The notes: generated from the letters alone by a model not told the origin. 64,000 nucleotides of DNA from Stutzerimonas stutzeri RCH2 (GCF_000327065.1 NC_019936.1:2559001-2623000); one strand, 5' to 3'; shown: positions 24,774-34,555, counted from the stretch's first letter. Made by a program: numbers and translations.

Positions 24774-25577
24774 ATGCTCTACGCCACTCTGAAATCCACT
24801 GATCTCGCTGAACCGCACGATGCGCGCGCTGCGCTGCTGGCCGAGGAATGCGCGCTGGCCATCAGCTACAACGGTCTGAACCACGCCGTGATGATGGTGA
24901 CCCCTCAGGATCTGGAAGAGTTCGTCGTCGGCTTCAGCCTCGCTGGCGGACTGATCGAGCGAATCGATGACCTGCGTGGCCTGCGCCTGCTCGGCGACGG
25001 CAGCGCCCGCCGCGCCGAGCTGCAGATCAGCCCGCGGGCGTTCTGGACACTCAAGCAGAAGCGTCGCCAGCTCGCCGGCACCAGCGGCTGCGGACTCTGC
25101 GGGGTGGATGCGCTGGAGCAGGCACTGCCGCTGCTGGTGCCGCTGCAGCCGGCAGCACTGCCACCCGAAGGGCATTTCCATGAGCTGCGCCAGCGCATCG
25201 CCAGTGCCCAGCTGCTGGCCCGCGACAGCGGTGCGCTGCACGCGGCGCTGTATGTCGACGGCAATGGAGAGATCGCCCTCTGTCGCGAGGACATCGGCCG
25301 GCACAACGCGCTGGACAAGCTGATCGGCGCGCTGACGCTGCAACGCCGCACACCGGGCGAAGGCTTCGTCGTGGTCACCAGCCGTTGCCTGGAACTGATC
25401 CACAAGGCCGTGCGCGCCGGCATCGGCACATTGGTCAGTCTGTCCGCGCCGACCCACCTGACCGTCGAGTGGGCGCGTCGGCACCACCTCAACCTCATTC
25501 ACCTGCCCCACCACAGCGCGCCTCGGGTCTACAGCCCGGCGCCTGCGACGCACGAACAGAACGGATGCCACCCATGA
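24774..25577 (+). CDS. fdhD: Formate dehydrogenase accessory sulfurtransferase
   Basis: FdhD (267 residues) carries sulfur from a cysteine desulfurase to the molybdenum cofactor of formate dehydrogenases. The family's active-site CxxC is present as SGCGLCG (about residues 102-107), together with the conserved LCREDIGRHNALDKLIG, VVVTSRCLELIHKAVRAGI and LSAPTHLTVEWAR segments. The gene overlaps fdhF by four bases (ATGA), so the two are coupled. The leader carries a hairpin over the ribosome-binding region. Confidence 0.95.
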   Translation: MLYATLKSTDLAEPHDARAALLAEECALAISYNGLNHAVMMVTPQDLEEFVVGFSLAGGLIERIDDLRGLRLLGDGSARRAELQISPRAFWTLKQKRRQLAGTSGCGLCGVDALEQALPLLVPLQPAALPPEGHFHELRQRIASAQLLARDSGALHAALYVDGNGEIALCREDIGRHNALDKLIGALTLQRRTPGEGFVVVTSRCLELIHKAVRAGIGTLVSLSAPTHLTVEWARRHHLNLIHLPHHSAPRVYSPAPATHEQNGCHP

Positions 25578-27922
25578 GTCGCACGTCCCGCTTCCATCCC
25601 GCCACCCGCTTCCAACCCTACGCCGGCCCAGCTGGCGGCTGGGGCGCCCTGCGCAGCGTCGCCAGCGCCTGGCTCGGCAGTGGCAACGCGCTGAAGAACA
25701 TCCGCGCCATGCTGCGTACCAACCAGAATGGCGGCTTCGACTGTCCCGGCTGCGCCTGGGGTGATTCGCCCGAGCCCGGCGCGGTGAAGTTCTGCGAGAA
25801 CGGCGCCAAGGCAGTGAACTGGGAAGCGACTCGGCGTCGCGTGGACGCCGCGTTCTTCGCCCGCCACAGCGTCAGCCAGTTACGTGAGCAGAGCGATTAC
25901 TGGCTCGAATACCAGGGCCGACTGACCGAACCGGTCCGTTACGATACCGCCAGCGACCGCTACCTGCCGATAAGCTGGGACGACACCTTTGCGCTGATAG
26001 CCCGACACCTGAACGGCCTGGACAGTCCGCACCAGGCGGCCTTCTACACGTCCGGTCGGGCCAGCAACGAGGCCGCTTATCTCTACCAGCTGTTCGGTCG
26101 CAGCTTCGGCACCAACAATTTTCCCGACTGCTCGAACATGTGCCACGAGGCCAGCGGCGTCGCCCTGACCGAATCCATCGGCGTCGGCAAGGGCACGGTG
26201 ACGCTGGAGGATTTCGATCACGCCGATGTGATCTTCGTTCTCGGCCAGAACCCCGGCACCAACCATCCGCGCATGCTCGAACCATTGCGTCAGGCGGTGG
26301 AACGCGGCGCTCAGGTGGTCTGCTTCAATCCATTGCGCGAGCGCGGGCTGGAGCGCTTCCAGCACCCGCAGAAGCCCATCGAGATGCTCGCCAATCAGGA
26401 CGCGCCGACTCACAGTGCCTACCTGCGACCCAATCTCGGGGGCGATCTCGCGGTGCTGCGCGGCATCGCCAAGTACCTGCTGCAGTGGGAGCAGGAAGCC
26501 CAGGCCAGCGGCGCACCGGCAGTGTTCGATCACGCGTTTCTGGCTGAGCACAGCCACGGGCTGGACGCCTATCTGGCCGAGGTCGAAGCCACGCCCTGGG
26601 CGCTGATCGAGCAGCAGTCGGGGCTCGACCGCGAAACCATTCGCCACGCGGCCGCGATCTACCGCAATGCCGAAAAGGCCATCGTCTGCTGGGCGATGGG
26701 CATCACCCAGCACCGTCACTCGGTGGCGACCATCCAGGAAATCGCCAACCTGCTGCTGTTGCGCGGCAACTTCGGCAAGCCCGGCGCTGGCGCCTGCCCG
26801 GTGCGCGGCCACAGCAACGTGCAGGGTGATCGCACCATGGGCATCAACGAGCGGCCCCCAATGGCGCTGCTCGATGCACTGCAGCGTCAATTCGATATGC
26901 CGATGCCGCGCCAGCCCGGCTACAACACCGTGGAATGCATCCAGGCCATGCTCGCCGGGCAGGTCAAGGTGTTCATCGGTCTGGGCGGCAATTTCGCCCA
27001 GGCCACGCCGGACAGCCCGCGCACCCAGCAGGCGTTGCGCAACTGCGCGCTGACCGTGCAGATCAGCACCAAGCTCAACCGCAGCCACCTGACCATGGGC
27101 CGCGACGCGCTGATCCTGCCGTGTCTCGGTCGCACCGATATCGACCGCCAGGCCTGCGGCCCGCAGGCGGTCACCGTGGAAGACTCGTTCAGCATGATCC
27201 ACGCCTCCCGGGGCCAGCTGGAGCCGCTGTCGGCGCAGATGCGTTCGGAGCCGGCCATCGTCGCCGGCATCGCCGCCGCCACACTGGGCAATCGTCCGGT
27301 GGACTGGCTCTGGCTGGTGGAGGACTACGCCCGTATCCGCGAGCTGATCGCGGCGACCATCCCGGGTTTCGCCGGCTTCGACCACCGCCTGCACCGTCCT
27401 GGTGGCTTCTACCTCGGCAACACCGCTGCCCGGCGCGAATGGAATACGGTCAGCGGCCGAGCCGAGTTCAAGGCGCACCCGCTGCCGACCGATCTGCTGC
27501 CTGAGCAGGCCCGCCACGGCGGCGTGGAGGCCGACCTGATCCTGCAGACGCTGCGCTCCCACGATCAGTACAACACCACGCTCTATGGCCTGGATGATCG
27601 CTATCGCGGGGTGAAAGGCATGCGCGAGGTGGTGTTCGTCAATCCCGCCGACATCCAGCGGCTGGGCCTGGAAGCCGGCCAGCAAGTCGATCTGATTTCG
27701 CTGTGGGACGACGGCATCGAGCGCCGCGTGCGCGGTTTCACCCTGCTCGCCTACGACACCCCGCCCGGCCAGGCCGCCGCCTATTACCCGGAAACCAACC
27801 CGCTGGTGCCGCTGGAGAGCTTCGGCGAGCGCAGCCACACGCCGACTTCGAAATTCATCGCGATTCGCGTGCTGCCAAATACGCAGAAGACCGAGCAGCC
27901 GCTGATCGCCAGCGGCCAATGA
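25574..27922 (+). CDS. FdhF/YdeP-family molybdopterin oxidoreductase
   Basis: This 782-residue protein has the formate dehydrogenase alpha fold but belongs to the FdhF/YdeP branch. It has the N-terminal GGFDCPGCAWG and CENGAK cysteines likely to bind a cluster, a molybdopterin region with NFPDCSNMCHEASG where Cys replaces the selenocysteine of E. coli FdhF, LGQNPGTNHPRM, and the C-terminal Mo-dinucleotide domain (RSHDQYNTTLYGLDDRYRG). No in-frame TGA is present. Coupling to FdhD supports a sulfurated Mo/W cofactor. Some members of this branch are linked to acid resistance or unknown substrates, so formate is only the default guess. Start at the ATGA overlap. Confidence 0.88.
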   Translation: MSRTSRFHPATRFQPYAGPAGGWGALRSVASAWLGSGNALKNIRAMLRTNQNGGFDCPGCAWGDSPEPGAVKFCENGAKAVNWEATRRRVDAAFFARHSVSQLREQSDYWLEYQGRLTEPVRYDTASDRYLPISWDDTFALIARHLNGLDSPHQAAFYTSGRASNEAAYLYQLFGRSFGTNNFPDCSNMCHEASGVALTESIGVGKGTVTLEDFDHADVIFVLGQNPGTNHPRMLEPLRQAVERGAQVVCFNPLRERGLERFQHPQKPIEMLANQDAPTHSAYLRPNLGGDLAVLRGIAKYLLQWEQEAQASGAPAVFDHAFLAEHSHGLDAYLAEVEATPWALIEQQSGLDRETIRHAAAIYRNAEKAIVCWAMGITQHRHSVATIQEIANLLLLRGNFGKPGAGACPVRGHSNVQGDRTMGINERPPMALLDALQRQFDMPMPRQPGYNTVECIQAMLAGQVKVFIGLGGNFAQATPDSPRTQQALRNCALTVQISTKLNRSHLTMGRDALILPCLGRTDIDRQACGPQAVTVEDSFSMIHASRGQLEPLSAQMRSEPAIVAGIAAATLGNRPVDWLWLVEDYARIRELIAATIPGFAGFDHRLHRPGGFYLGNTAARREWNTVSGRAEFKAHPLPTDLLPEQARHGGVEADLILQTLRSHDQYNTTLYGLDDRYRGVKGMREVVFVNPADIQRLGLEAGQQVDLISLWDDGIERRVRGFTLLAYDTPPGQAAAYYPETNPLVPLESFGERSHTPTSKFIAIRVLPNTQKTEQPLIASGQ

Positions 27923-27925
27923 CGC

Positions 27926-28315
27926 TCACTCGAAGCGGCTGGAGTCGTCGCGATCGTGCGGGTAGCGGCGGCTGAGGGGAAACGGCGGCAGCCAGCCTTC
28001 GCGGCGCACGGTCCAGCATTCATAGGTCGGCGTCAGCTGGTCAGGTGCATCCAGTGCGCCGAGATGCACCTCGATTTCATCGGCGAAGCGGGAAAAAACC
28101 GACGAGCCACAGTGCGGGCAAAAATACCGCCCGGCATATTCGGCCGTCTCGCCTTCGACGGTTACCGCGTCCTGTGGGAACACCGCAGCCGCATAGAACA
28201 GCGCGCCATGATGTTTGCGACAGTCCAGGCAATGACAGACTCCGACCCGATAGGGCTCCCCCGCCGTCACGATCCGCACGCTGCCGCACAGGCAGCCACC
28301 GGCTAATGAATTCAC
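27926..28315 (-). CDS. GFA-family zinc protein (glutathione-dependent formaldehyde-activating type)
   Basis: This 129-residue protein has the CENP-V/GFA fold with zinc-binding motifs GGCLCGSVR, CHCLDCRKHHGA and FCPHCGSSVFSR. Members are commonly annotated as glutathione-formaldehyde lyase-like, but most are uncharacterised. It converges with the formate dehydrogenase-like gene, with three bases between. A link to C1 metabolism is possible but rests only on position. Confidence 0.85.
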   Translation of the reverse strand: MNSLAGGCLCGSVRIVTAGEPYRVGVCHCLDCRKHHGALFYAAAVFPQDAVTVEGETAEYAGRYFCPHCGSSVFSRFADEIEVHLGALDAPDQLTPTYECWTVRREGWLPPFPLSRRYPHDRDDSSRFE

Positions 28316-28434
28316 CTTGCGTCTCCTCCGTCAGTGCTGAAAGCGCCGCGGCCAAGCCACCGACTTCAGGGCCGTGGCTCGACCGCCCGTGAAGCGTAGT
28401 CGCCTCTCGGCTGCCGCACTAACGGAGACAAGCT

Positions 28435-29139
28435 TCAGCTTCCCTTGCGCCCCTGCCCGGCGAAACGCTGGATATCGTGCGTCGGCCCCGAAACGATCAA
28501 CAGATCGCCTGGCAGCACCTGGGTACTGGGCGTCGCATGCTGAAAGTCCTGGTTGGCGCGCTTGAGTCCGACGACAGTCACGCCGAACGTCTCGCGGACT
28601 CCAGCAGCGGCGAGCGTGCTGTTGTGAATCCGCTCAGGGGCATGGATCTTGGCGATCGCGAAGCCGTCGTCGAACTCGATGAAGTCCATCATCCGTCCGG
28701 AGATCAGATGGGCAACCCGCTCGCCCATGTCCGCCTCGGGATAGACCACGTGATGCGCCCCGATGCGCAGCGCTATCTGCCCGTGCTCTGCAGTCAGGGC
28801 CTTTACCCAGATGTCTTTGATGCCCAGTTCGGTCAGCGCCATGATCGTCATCAGGCTCGCTGCCATGTCGGAGCCGATGCCGACGATGGCGTGGGGAAAA
28901 TCGGCGACGCCGAGCTGGCGCAGCGCCATGACATTGGTGGAATCGGCCTGTACCGCGTGGGTCAGCAGATCGGCCCAGGTATGCACAGGCTCGGCGGCCT
29001 GATCGATGCCCATCACGTCATGGCCCAGACGCGTCAGTGAGCGCGCCACCGAGCTGCCGAACCGCCCCAGCCCGATGACTACTACGCTGTCGCCTTTAGA
29101 GAACGAAAATTGCTCTGAAAACAACAATTTAGCCAACAA
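28435..29139 (-). CDS. ktrA: Potassium uptake regulatory subunit (RCK/TrkA-N)
   Basis: This 234-residue cytoplasmic gating subunit has an RCK_N Rossmann domain (VVVIGLGRFGSSVARSL with GxGxxG, acidic residue in VMGIDQA) and a C-terminal RCK_C domain (about 155-230). ATP/ADP binding would control the KtrB channel. The start is TTG at 29139, supported by GGAGG nine bases upstream; there is no early ATG. It overlaps the end of ktrB by 11 bp, so the pair is translated together. Confidence 0.9.
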   Translation of the reverse strand: MLAKLLFSEQFSFSKGDSVVVIGLGRFGSSVARSLTRLGHDVMGIDQAAEPVHTWADLLTHAVQADSTNVMALRQLGVADFPHAIVGIGSDMAASLMTIMALTELGIKDIWVKALTAEHGQIALRIGAHHVVYPEADMGERVAHLISGRMMDFIEFDDGFAIAKIHAPERIHNSTLAAAGVRETFGVTVVGLKRANQDFQHATPSTQVLPGDLLIVSGPTHDIQRFAGQGRKGS

Positions 29140-30457
29140 TTGGGTGTTCCTCCGGATAGCGGTAAGGCATGCGGTGCTCGCCCAGTGCGAGGGATGCGGC
29201 CAAGGTGATGGTGCCGACCCGGCCGACGTACATCAGCAGAGTGAGCATCAGCTGGCTGGTCTCCGGCAGATCGGCGGTGATACCGGTGGACAGACCGACG
29301 GTGCCGAATGCGGAAATGACTTCGAAAATCACCTGATCGGTAGGGATGTCGGTGTCGCGCAGGATGACCAGTGTGCCCAACACAACCATGGCGCTCCCGA
29401 GCACCAGCACGGTGATCGCCTGGCGCTGGGCCGAACTGCCGACCCGGCGGCCAAACGCCTCGCTGTCGGCCCTGCCGCGGATCTCGGCGATCACCAGCAG
29501 CGCCAGGATGGCGACGGTTCCGACCTTCACCCCACCGGCAGTACCGGCGCTGCCGCCGCCGATGAACATCAGAAAATAGTGCAACGCCCAGCTCTCATGG
29601 GTCAGCGCGCCGATATCGATCGCATTGAAACCGGCCGTACGCGCCGAAACCGAAACGAAGGCTGCCGAAAGAAGCTTGTCGACCCAGGCCATGGGACCGA
29701 GCGTGCCCGGATTGGACCACTCGAACAGCAGCACCGTCATGAAGCCACCCAGCAGCAGCACTGCCGTCCCCGACAGCGTCAGTTTGGTGTGCAGCGACCA
29801 GTGACGCGGGTCCGACCACCGCCGGCGCAGATCGTTGAGAACGGGAAAGCCGATGCCGCCGATGATGATGGCGCTCATGACGGGCAGCAGGATGAAGCCA
29901 TCGGTGGCGTAGCGCACCAGGCCGTCGCCGTGGATGGAGAAACCGGCGTTGTTGAACGCCGATACGGCATGGAACAGGCCGCTCCAGGCGGCCTCGCCCC
30001 AGCCAAGGCCATACGACAGATGCAGGCGCAGGGTCAGCAACAGCATGACCACCAGCTCCATCACCAGCGTAACGACCAGCACCAGTTTCGCCACGCTGCT
30101 GATATCACCCAGCCCCAGTACATGGGACTCGGCTTGCGCGACCAGCTTGGTACGCAAGCGGAACGATCGGTTGACCAGCAAGCCCAGCAGAGTTGCCAGG
30201 GTCATCATGCCGAAGCCACCGACCTGGAACAGCACCATGATCACGACCTGGCCGAAGGTCGACCAGTACGTGCCCGTGTCGACCACCACCAGACCGGTAA
30301 CGCAGACCGCCGAGACCGCGGTGAAGAAGGCCGCGAGCAACGGGCCGGTCTCGCCGCTGGCATGGGCAATGGGTAATGAGAGCAGCGCTGTGCCGCAGAG
30401 GATGGCGAACAGGAAAACGAGAGCAACGGCCCTGCCTGGGTGCAGCAATGATTTCAT
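29129..30457 (-). CDS. ktrB: Potassium transporter, TrkH/KtrB family
   Basis: This 442-residue inner-membrane K+ (Na+-dependent) transporter is built of four M1-P-M2 repeats. The four selectivity-filter loops are visible as AVCVTGLVVVD, AFNNAGFSIHG, ARTAGFNAID and AFGTVGLSTGI, each with the conserved Gly. The length fits KtrB, which is shorter than TrkH. It is the first gene of the ktrBA pair. No regulatory element could be identified in the 118 bp to the next gene. Confidence 0.92.
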   Translation of the reverse strand: MKSLLHPGRAVALVFLFAILCGTALLSLPIAHASGETGPLLAAFFTAVSAVCVTGLVVVDTGTYWSTFGQVVIMVLFQVGGFGMMTLATLLGLLVNRSFRLRTKLVAQAESHVLGLGDISSVAKLVLVVTLVMELVVMLLLTLRLHLSYGLGWGEAAWSGLFHAVSAFNNAGFSIHGDGLVRYATDGFILLPVMSAIIIGGIGFPVLNDLRRRWSDPRHWSLHTKLTLSGTAVLLLGGFMTVLLFEWSNPGTLGPMAWVDKLLSAAFVSVSARTAGFNAIDIGALTHESWALHYFLMFIGGGSAGTAGGVKVGTVAILALLVIAEIRGRADSEAFGRRVGSSAQRQAITVLVLGSAMVVLGTLVILRDTDIPTDQVIFEVISAFGTVGLSTGITADLPETSQLMLTLLMYVGRVGTITLAASLALGEHRMPYRYPEEHPIVG

Positions 30458-30575
30458 TCGACCCGCGCCAACAGATCCGAAAAATGGCAGCGAACCGGCC
30501 GGCGGTCCGCGAACAGGAGCGGGAGGCTATGCCTATTCATTCGTTTGTTCAACTGGCAAGCCCTGCTTCACAGGC

Positions 30576-33086
30576 CTAGCCCCGCAGCAGCTCAAGCACC
30601 CGAGCGGCAAGCGCGTCGATCGAGAACGGCTTGGTCAACACCTGCATCCCGACTCCCAGCGAGCTGTTACCCAGTGCCGCGCTTTCTGCGTAACCAGTGA
30701 TGAACAGCGTCTTCAGCTCTTGGCGGACCTCTCGTCCGGCGTCGGCCATCTGCCTTCCGTTCATTCCACCGGGCAGACCGACATCGGTGATCAACAGGTC
30801 GATGCTCACATCCGACTGCAGCAGTTTCAGCCCGGCAACGCTGTCGGAAGCCTCGATCAGCGTATAGCCCAGGTCCCCGAGTACATCCATCAGCAGCATA
30901 CGCACCGTGGGCTCGTCATCGACGATCAGGATCGTCCCGCAGGAGCCCGTCAGCGCCGCCGCTGTCTGCGCCGGAACCACAGCGCCAATCCCCGTCTCAC
31001 CTAGATGGCGCGGCAGATAAATGCACATCGCTGTGCCTCTGCCGACCTCCGAGCTGATTCGCACCTGGCCGCCGGACTGCTTGGCAAAGCCGTAGATCAT
31101 CGACAGGCCGAGGCCGGTACCTTCACCGATCGGCTTGGTGGTGAAGAACGGATCGAACGCCTTGGCGATAACACCGGGCGTCATCCCTGTGCCAGTGTCG
31201 GTCACGGTCAACGACAGATATTCGCCAGCCGGCAGATCGTTGGCCTGCGCCGCATCGGAGTCCAGCCACTGATTGGCCGTCTCGATGGTGATGCGCCCAC
31301 CGTCCGGCATCGCATCGCGGGAATTGATGCAGAGATTGAGAATGGCATTTTCCAGCTGGCTGGTATCCACCGATGCAGGCCACAGATCCGGCGCACTGAT
31401 GGTTTCCAGCCGAATGCTCGGCCCGACCGTACGTTGAATCAGCTCGGTCATGCCTTCCACCAGCAGGTTAACGTCGACCGGCCGCGGGTCGAGCGTCTGG
31501 CGACGAGAGAACGCCAGCAGTCGGTGGGTCAGCGCGGCAGCCCGTTTTGCCGCGCTCTGAGCCGACAGCATGTACTTGTCGATGTCGTTGAGCCGGCCCT
31601 GGGCAATCCGCATGCTCATCAGTTCAAGCGCGCCGCTGATGCCGGCCAGCAGGTTGTTGAAGTCGTGCGCCAGGCCGCCCGTCAGCTGGCCGACCGCTTC
31701 CATTTTCTGTGACTGGCGCAGCTTCTCCTCGGCCTGGATCAGCTCTGCGGTGCGCTCGGCGACACGTTGCTCCAGCGTCTCATTGAGCGCACGCAATGCC
31801 GCAGTCGCGCGGTCTCGCTCGGCCTCGATGGAGCGACGGTCCTCCACGTCGATCAATACGCCGGGAAAGCTCAGGGCAGTGCCGGCCGGCGCGTGATCAA
31901 CGCGACCGTTCGCCTCGATCCAGTAATACCGGCCATCGGCGCGGCGAACCCTGTATTGATGGGCGTAGGCACCGCCCCGAGCGATGACATCGTCGATGGC
32001 CGCGATCAGACCTTCCCTGTCCTCAGGGTGCACCGTTGCGATGATCTGCTCGAGCTTCAGCCCCTCGCGGCCAAGCGCCGGGTCAAGGCCAAAGGCGCGG
32101 GCGAAGCCGTCATCCACGGTGAACTGGTTGGACGGCAGGTCCCAGTTCCAGGTGCCGATGATCGCGCCAGCCGCCAGCGCCAATTGAACGCGCTGGATGT
32201 TTTCGCGCGCCAGCGCTTCGCTGATGCGCAGGCGATTTTCCGCGTCGCGGCGCTGGGTGACGTCGTTGAACAGAATGGCGATTCTTCGGTCGGCAGGGTC
32301 CCCGACACGCACTGCCCGCACATCGAACCAGCGCTCGAAGGCCAGCGCGAAACTCTCGAAATTCGCCGGCTCGCCGGTCTTGGCAACGTGGCCATAGGTG
32401 TCGAACCAGAACTGTTCCAGCTCCGGCGCGTACTCGGTTACCCACTTGCCCCGCAGGTCCACGCCGGCCTGCCGCTCGAACGCGGGATTGACCTCGACGA
32501 ACTGATAATCGACGGGACGATCATCGGCATCGAACTTGACCTGCACGATCGCGAAGGCTGCTTCGATGGTTTCCAGAATGGCGCTGAAGCGCTCCTCGCT
32601 CTGACGCAGCGCAGCCTCGGCGGCACGCACGCGCGTCAGATCGAGCATCGCGCCGATCATCCGCACCGCCCGTCCCTGCACGGTGCGGATCACATGCCCG
32701 CGATCGAGGATGTCCGCGTAGGAGCCATCCACGCGCTGAAAACGGTACTCGTCGGTCCAGGTCGTACCGCCGCTGTCGATGACGGCATGAATTGACTGGT
32801 GGATACGCTCGCGATCTGCCGGGTGAATATGGTCCAGCCACCACTGCCCGGAGCTGTCGACATTTGCCAGCGAATGGCCGTAGGCCAGTTCCAGCGCATC
32901 GTTCCATAGCACCTGATCGGCATCGAGATCCCAATCCCAGACCGCATCGCTGGTAACGTTGGAGGCCAGTCGATAACGGACCTGGGTGTCCTCCGTGGAG
33001 CGGTCGACCAACGCGGCACGCAGGCGCACCACCTCCGCCATCAGCTCCTCTCGAGTAAGATTTTCCAGGGCCGCTTCCTCTTCCAA
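30576..33086 (-). CDS. Hybrid sensor histidine kinase (three PAS, HisKA, HATPase, REC)
   Basis: This 836-residue cytoplasmic kinase starts with a short coiled coil, then three PAS/PAC modules (about 40-155, 170-285, 300-425), a coiled coil (ALNETLEQRVAERTAELIQ), HisKA with His at about 474 (GGLAHDFNNLLAG), HATPase (NLCINSRDAM, DTGTGMT, GEGTGLGLSM) and a receiver with Asp at about 768 (LLITDVGLPGG). Its core resembles the kinase at 9.1-12.1 kb, so the two are distant paralogues with different sensors. No partner response regulator is nearby. The gene converges with no transporter and is likely monocistronic. Confidence 0.88.
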   Translation of the reverse strand: MEEEAALENLTREELMAEVVRLRAALVDRSTEDTQVRYRLASNVTSDAVWDWDLDADQVLWNDALELAYGHSLANVDSSGQWWLDHIHPADRERIHQSIHAVIDSGGTTWTDEYRFQRVDGSYADILDRGHVIRTVQGRAVRMIGAMLDLTRVRAAEAALRQSEERFSAILETIEAAFAIVQVKFDADDRPVDYQFVEVNPAFERQAGVDLRGKWVTEYAPELEQFWFDTYGHVAKTGEPANFESFALAFERWFDVRAVRVGDPADRRIAILFNDVTQRRDAENRLRISEALARENIQRVQLALAAGAIIGTWNWDLPSNQFTVDDGFARAFGLDPALGREGLKLEQIIATVHPEDREGLIAAIDDVIARGGAYAHQYRVRRADGRYYWIEANGRVDHAPAGTALSFPGVLIDVEDRRSIEAERDRATAALRALNETLEQRVAERTAELIQAEEKLRQSQKMEAVGQLTGGLAHDFNNLLAGISGALELMSMRIAQGRLNDIDKYMLSAQSAAKRAAALTHRLLAFSRRQTLDPRPVDVNLLVEGMTELIQRTVGPSIRLETISAPDLWPASVDTSQLENAILNLCINSRDAMPDGGRITIETANQWLDSDAAQANDLPAGEYLSLTVTDTGTGMTPGVIAKAFDPFFTTKPIGEGTGLGLSMIYGFAKQSGGQVRISSEVGRGTAMCIYLPRHLGETGIGAVVPAQTAAALTGSCGTILIVDDEPTVRMLLMDVLGDLGYTLIEASDSVAGLKLLQSDVSIDLLITDVGLPGGMNGRQMADAGREVRQELKTLFITGYAESAALGNSSLGVGMQVLTKPFSIDALAARVLELLRG

Positions 33087-33561
33087 CGTTTCGATCAGGG
33101 GTGGACCAATCCCCTTGACGTAAGGTGCCGGTAATCAGAGCAGAATTGTCGGGATTTTGCACTCGCGCCAGCCGCGCAAAGCCGAGGAACGGCGGTTTGC
33201 TTCGGCCTTGCAACCCGCACACCGGACCCTACCGCATGCGGCCCCGCCCTCGGGACGACGACTGGCACGCCCCAGCTTTTGCCGCGCCACGATCGGCGGC
33301 ACGAGCCAGCAATGATCACCTGACGTCCCGTGCAACCCGCCCTGAACTTTCCCCCGACAGGACTGTCAGTCAGCTGATGCCCGCCATGGAGCGCCATGCT
33401 TTTCGTGCCGTTTGCACGCTGGGCCCATAGTGGCGGCTAGCGGGTTCGCCCGTTGCATTCCCGTACCCGCCGTCGGGTATCCGCCAAATCATCTCGCGGA
33501 TACGGCCGACCCACCGCCCTCACCCATGGGCTTATCGTTCTTCCAATAACGCGAACTTTTC
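33087..33561. other. 475-bp gap between divergent genes, nothing recognised
   Basis: The gap separates the histidine kinase (leftward) from the SH3 protein (rightward) and must hold both promoters. I see no convincing gene, strong hairpin or known operator. Short frames here lack ribosome-binding sites and homology. Confidence 0.5.
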
Positions 33562-34236
33562 ATGTCCATATCTCTTCATCTTTCTGCCTTGCTCTCCCGT
33601 CTCGCTCGTTCCAGGTCGCGCCAGCTCATCGGCGTCGGCGTGTTTGGCGCCTTGTTCATGGCGGGCCCGGTGAATGCTCAGGAGCCCTCCAGCAACACGC
33701 GCTGGGTCAGCGACAGCCTGAATACCTTCGTGCGCAGTGGCCCCACCGACGGCTACCGCATCGTCGGCACCCTGACCTCGGGACAGAAGGTCGAGTTGAT
33801 CAGCACCCAGGGCGATTACAGCCAGGTGCGTTCGGAATCCGGCAGCAACGTCTGGATTCCCAGCAAGGAACTGCAAGAAGTACCCGGCCAGGCCGAGCGC
33901 CTGCCGCAGCTCGAACAGCAGGTCGCCGAGCTGAGTGAAGAACTCAAGACTATCGACGACAGCTGGAAGGTACGCGTGCAAGGGATGCAGGAAACCCTGG
34001 ATTCGCGCAAAGCCCTGATCGACGAACTGGACGCCCGCCGCGTCGCCCTCGAAACCGAACTGACCGAAGCCCGCTCGGAGCTGCGCTCCACCCAGGCGCG
34101 CCTGGGCGACGAGAACAAGCAGGTGCTGATGCAGTACATGGTCTACGGCGGCAGCATCGCCGGCGCCGGGCTGCTGGTCGGCCTGATCCTGCCGACGCTG
34201 ACCCGCGGCCGCAAACGTAACGATCGCTGGTTCTGA
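33562..34236 (+). CDS. SH3-domain envelope protein (YgiM/TIGR04211 type)
   Basis: This 224-residue protein has a signal peptide (about 1-39, ending near AGPVNAQE), a bacterial SH3 domain (about 45-110; RWVSDSLNTFVRSGPTDGYRIVG, VWIPSKELQ), a coiled coil (about 115-190) and a C-terminal membrane helix (YGGSIAGAGLLVGLILPTL) followed by a basic tail. This architecture is that of the YgiM family, anchored to the inner membrane with its SH3 domain in the periplasm, possibly touching peptidoglycan. The function is unknown. No clear ribosome-binding site precedes ATG 33562. Confidence 0.85.
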   Translation: MSISLHLSALLSRLARSRSRQLIGVGVFGALFMAGPVNAQEPSSNTRWVSDSLNTFVRSGPTDGYRIVGTLTSGQKVELISTQGDYSQVRSESGSNVWIPSKELQEVPGQAERLPQLEQQVAELSEELKTIDDSWKVRVQGMQETLDSRKALIDELDARRVALETELTEARSELRSTQARLGDENKQVLMQYMVYGGSIAGAGLLVGLILPTLTRGRKRNDRWF

Positions 34237-34243
34237 GCCCGTA

Positions 34244-34555
34244 TCAGGCGAGGTAACTGCCCAGCAGGTAGTAGATGGCAGCCGCGAGCAGCGTACCGCC
34301 TATCAAGCCGATGCGACCGTGCACGGCCAGCACCGCGACGGCCATCAGAGCAAGCCCGCCCGCGACGGGCGATCTGCCGATCTCGCTGTAAACGACATAC
34401 ACCGCGAGATTGGCGAACACAGCCACCGGCATCACCTGCCCGATCAGGTGCAGCCCTCGCGCGCCCAGCGATAGGCGAACGAAGGCCGGCACGATACGCA
34501 CCAGCACGCTGGTAGCCGAAAGCGCCGCAAGGGCGACCAGGGCTGCATCGCTCAT
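34244..34555 (-). CDS. azlD: AzlD-family branched-chain amino acid export subunit
   Basis: This 103-residue protein with three or four membrane helices matches AzlD (MSDAALVALAALSATSVLVR, then RGLHLIGQVMPVAVFANLAVY). With AzlC it exports branched-chain amino acids or analogues. The start overlaps the azlC stop by four bases (ATGA). A longer in-frame reading exists but is antisense-like within azlC. Confidence 0.88.
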   Translation of the reverse strand: MSDAALVALAALSATSVLVRIVPAFVRLSLGARGLHLIGQVMPVAVFANLAVYVVYSEIGRSPVAGGLALMAVAVLAVHGRIGLIGGTLLAAAIYYLLGSYLA

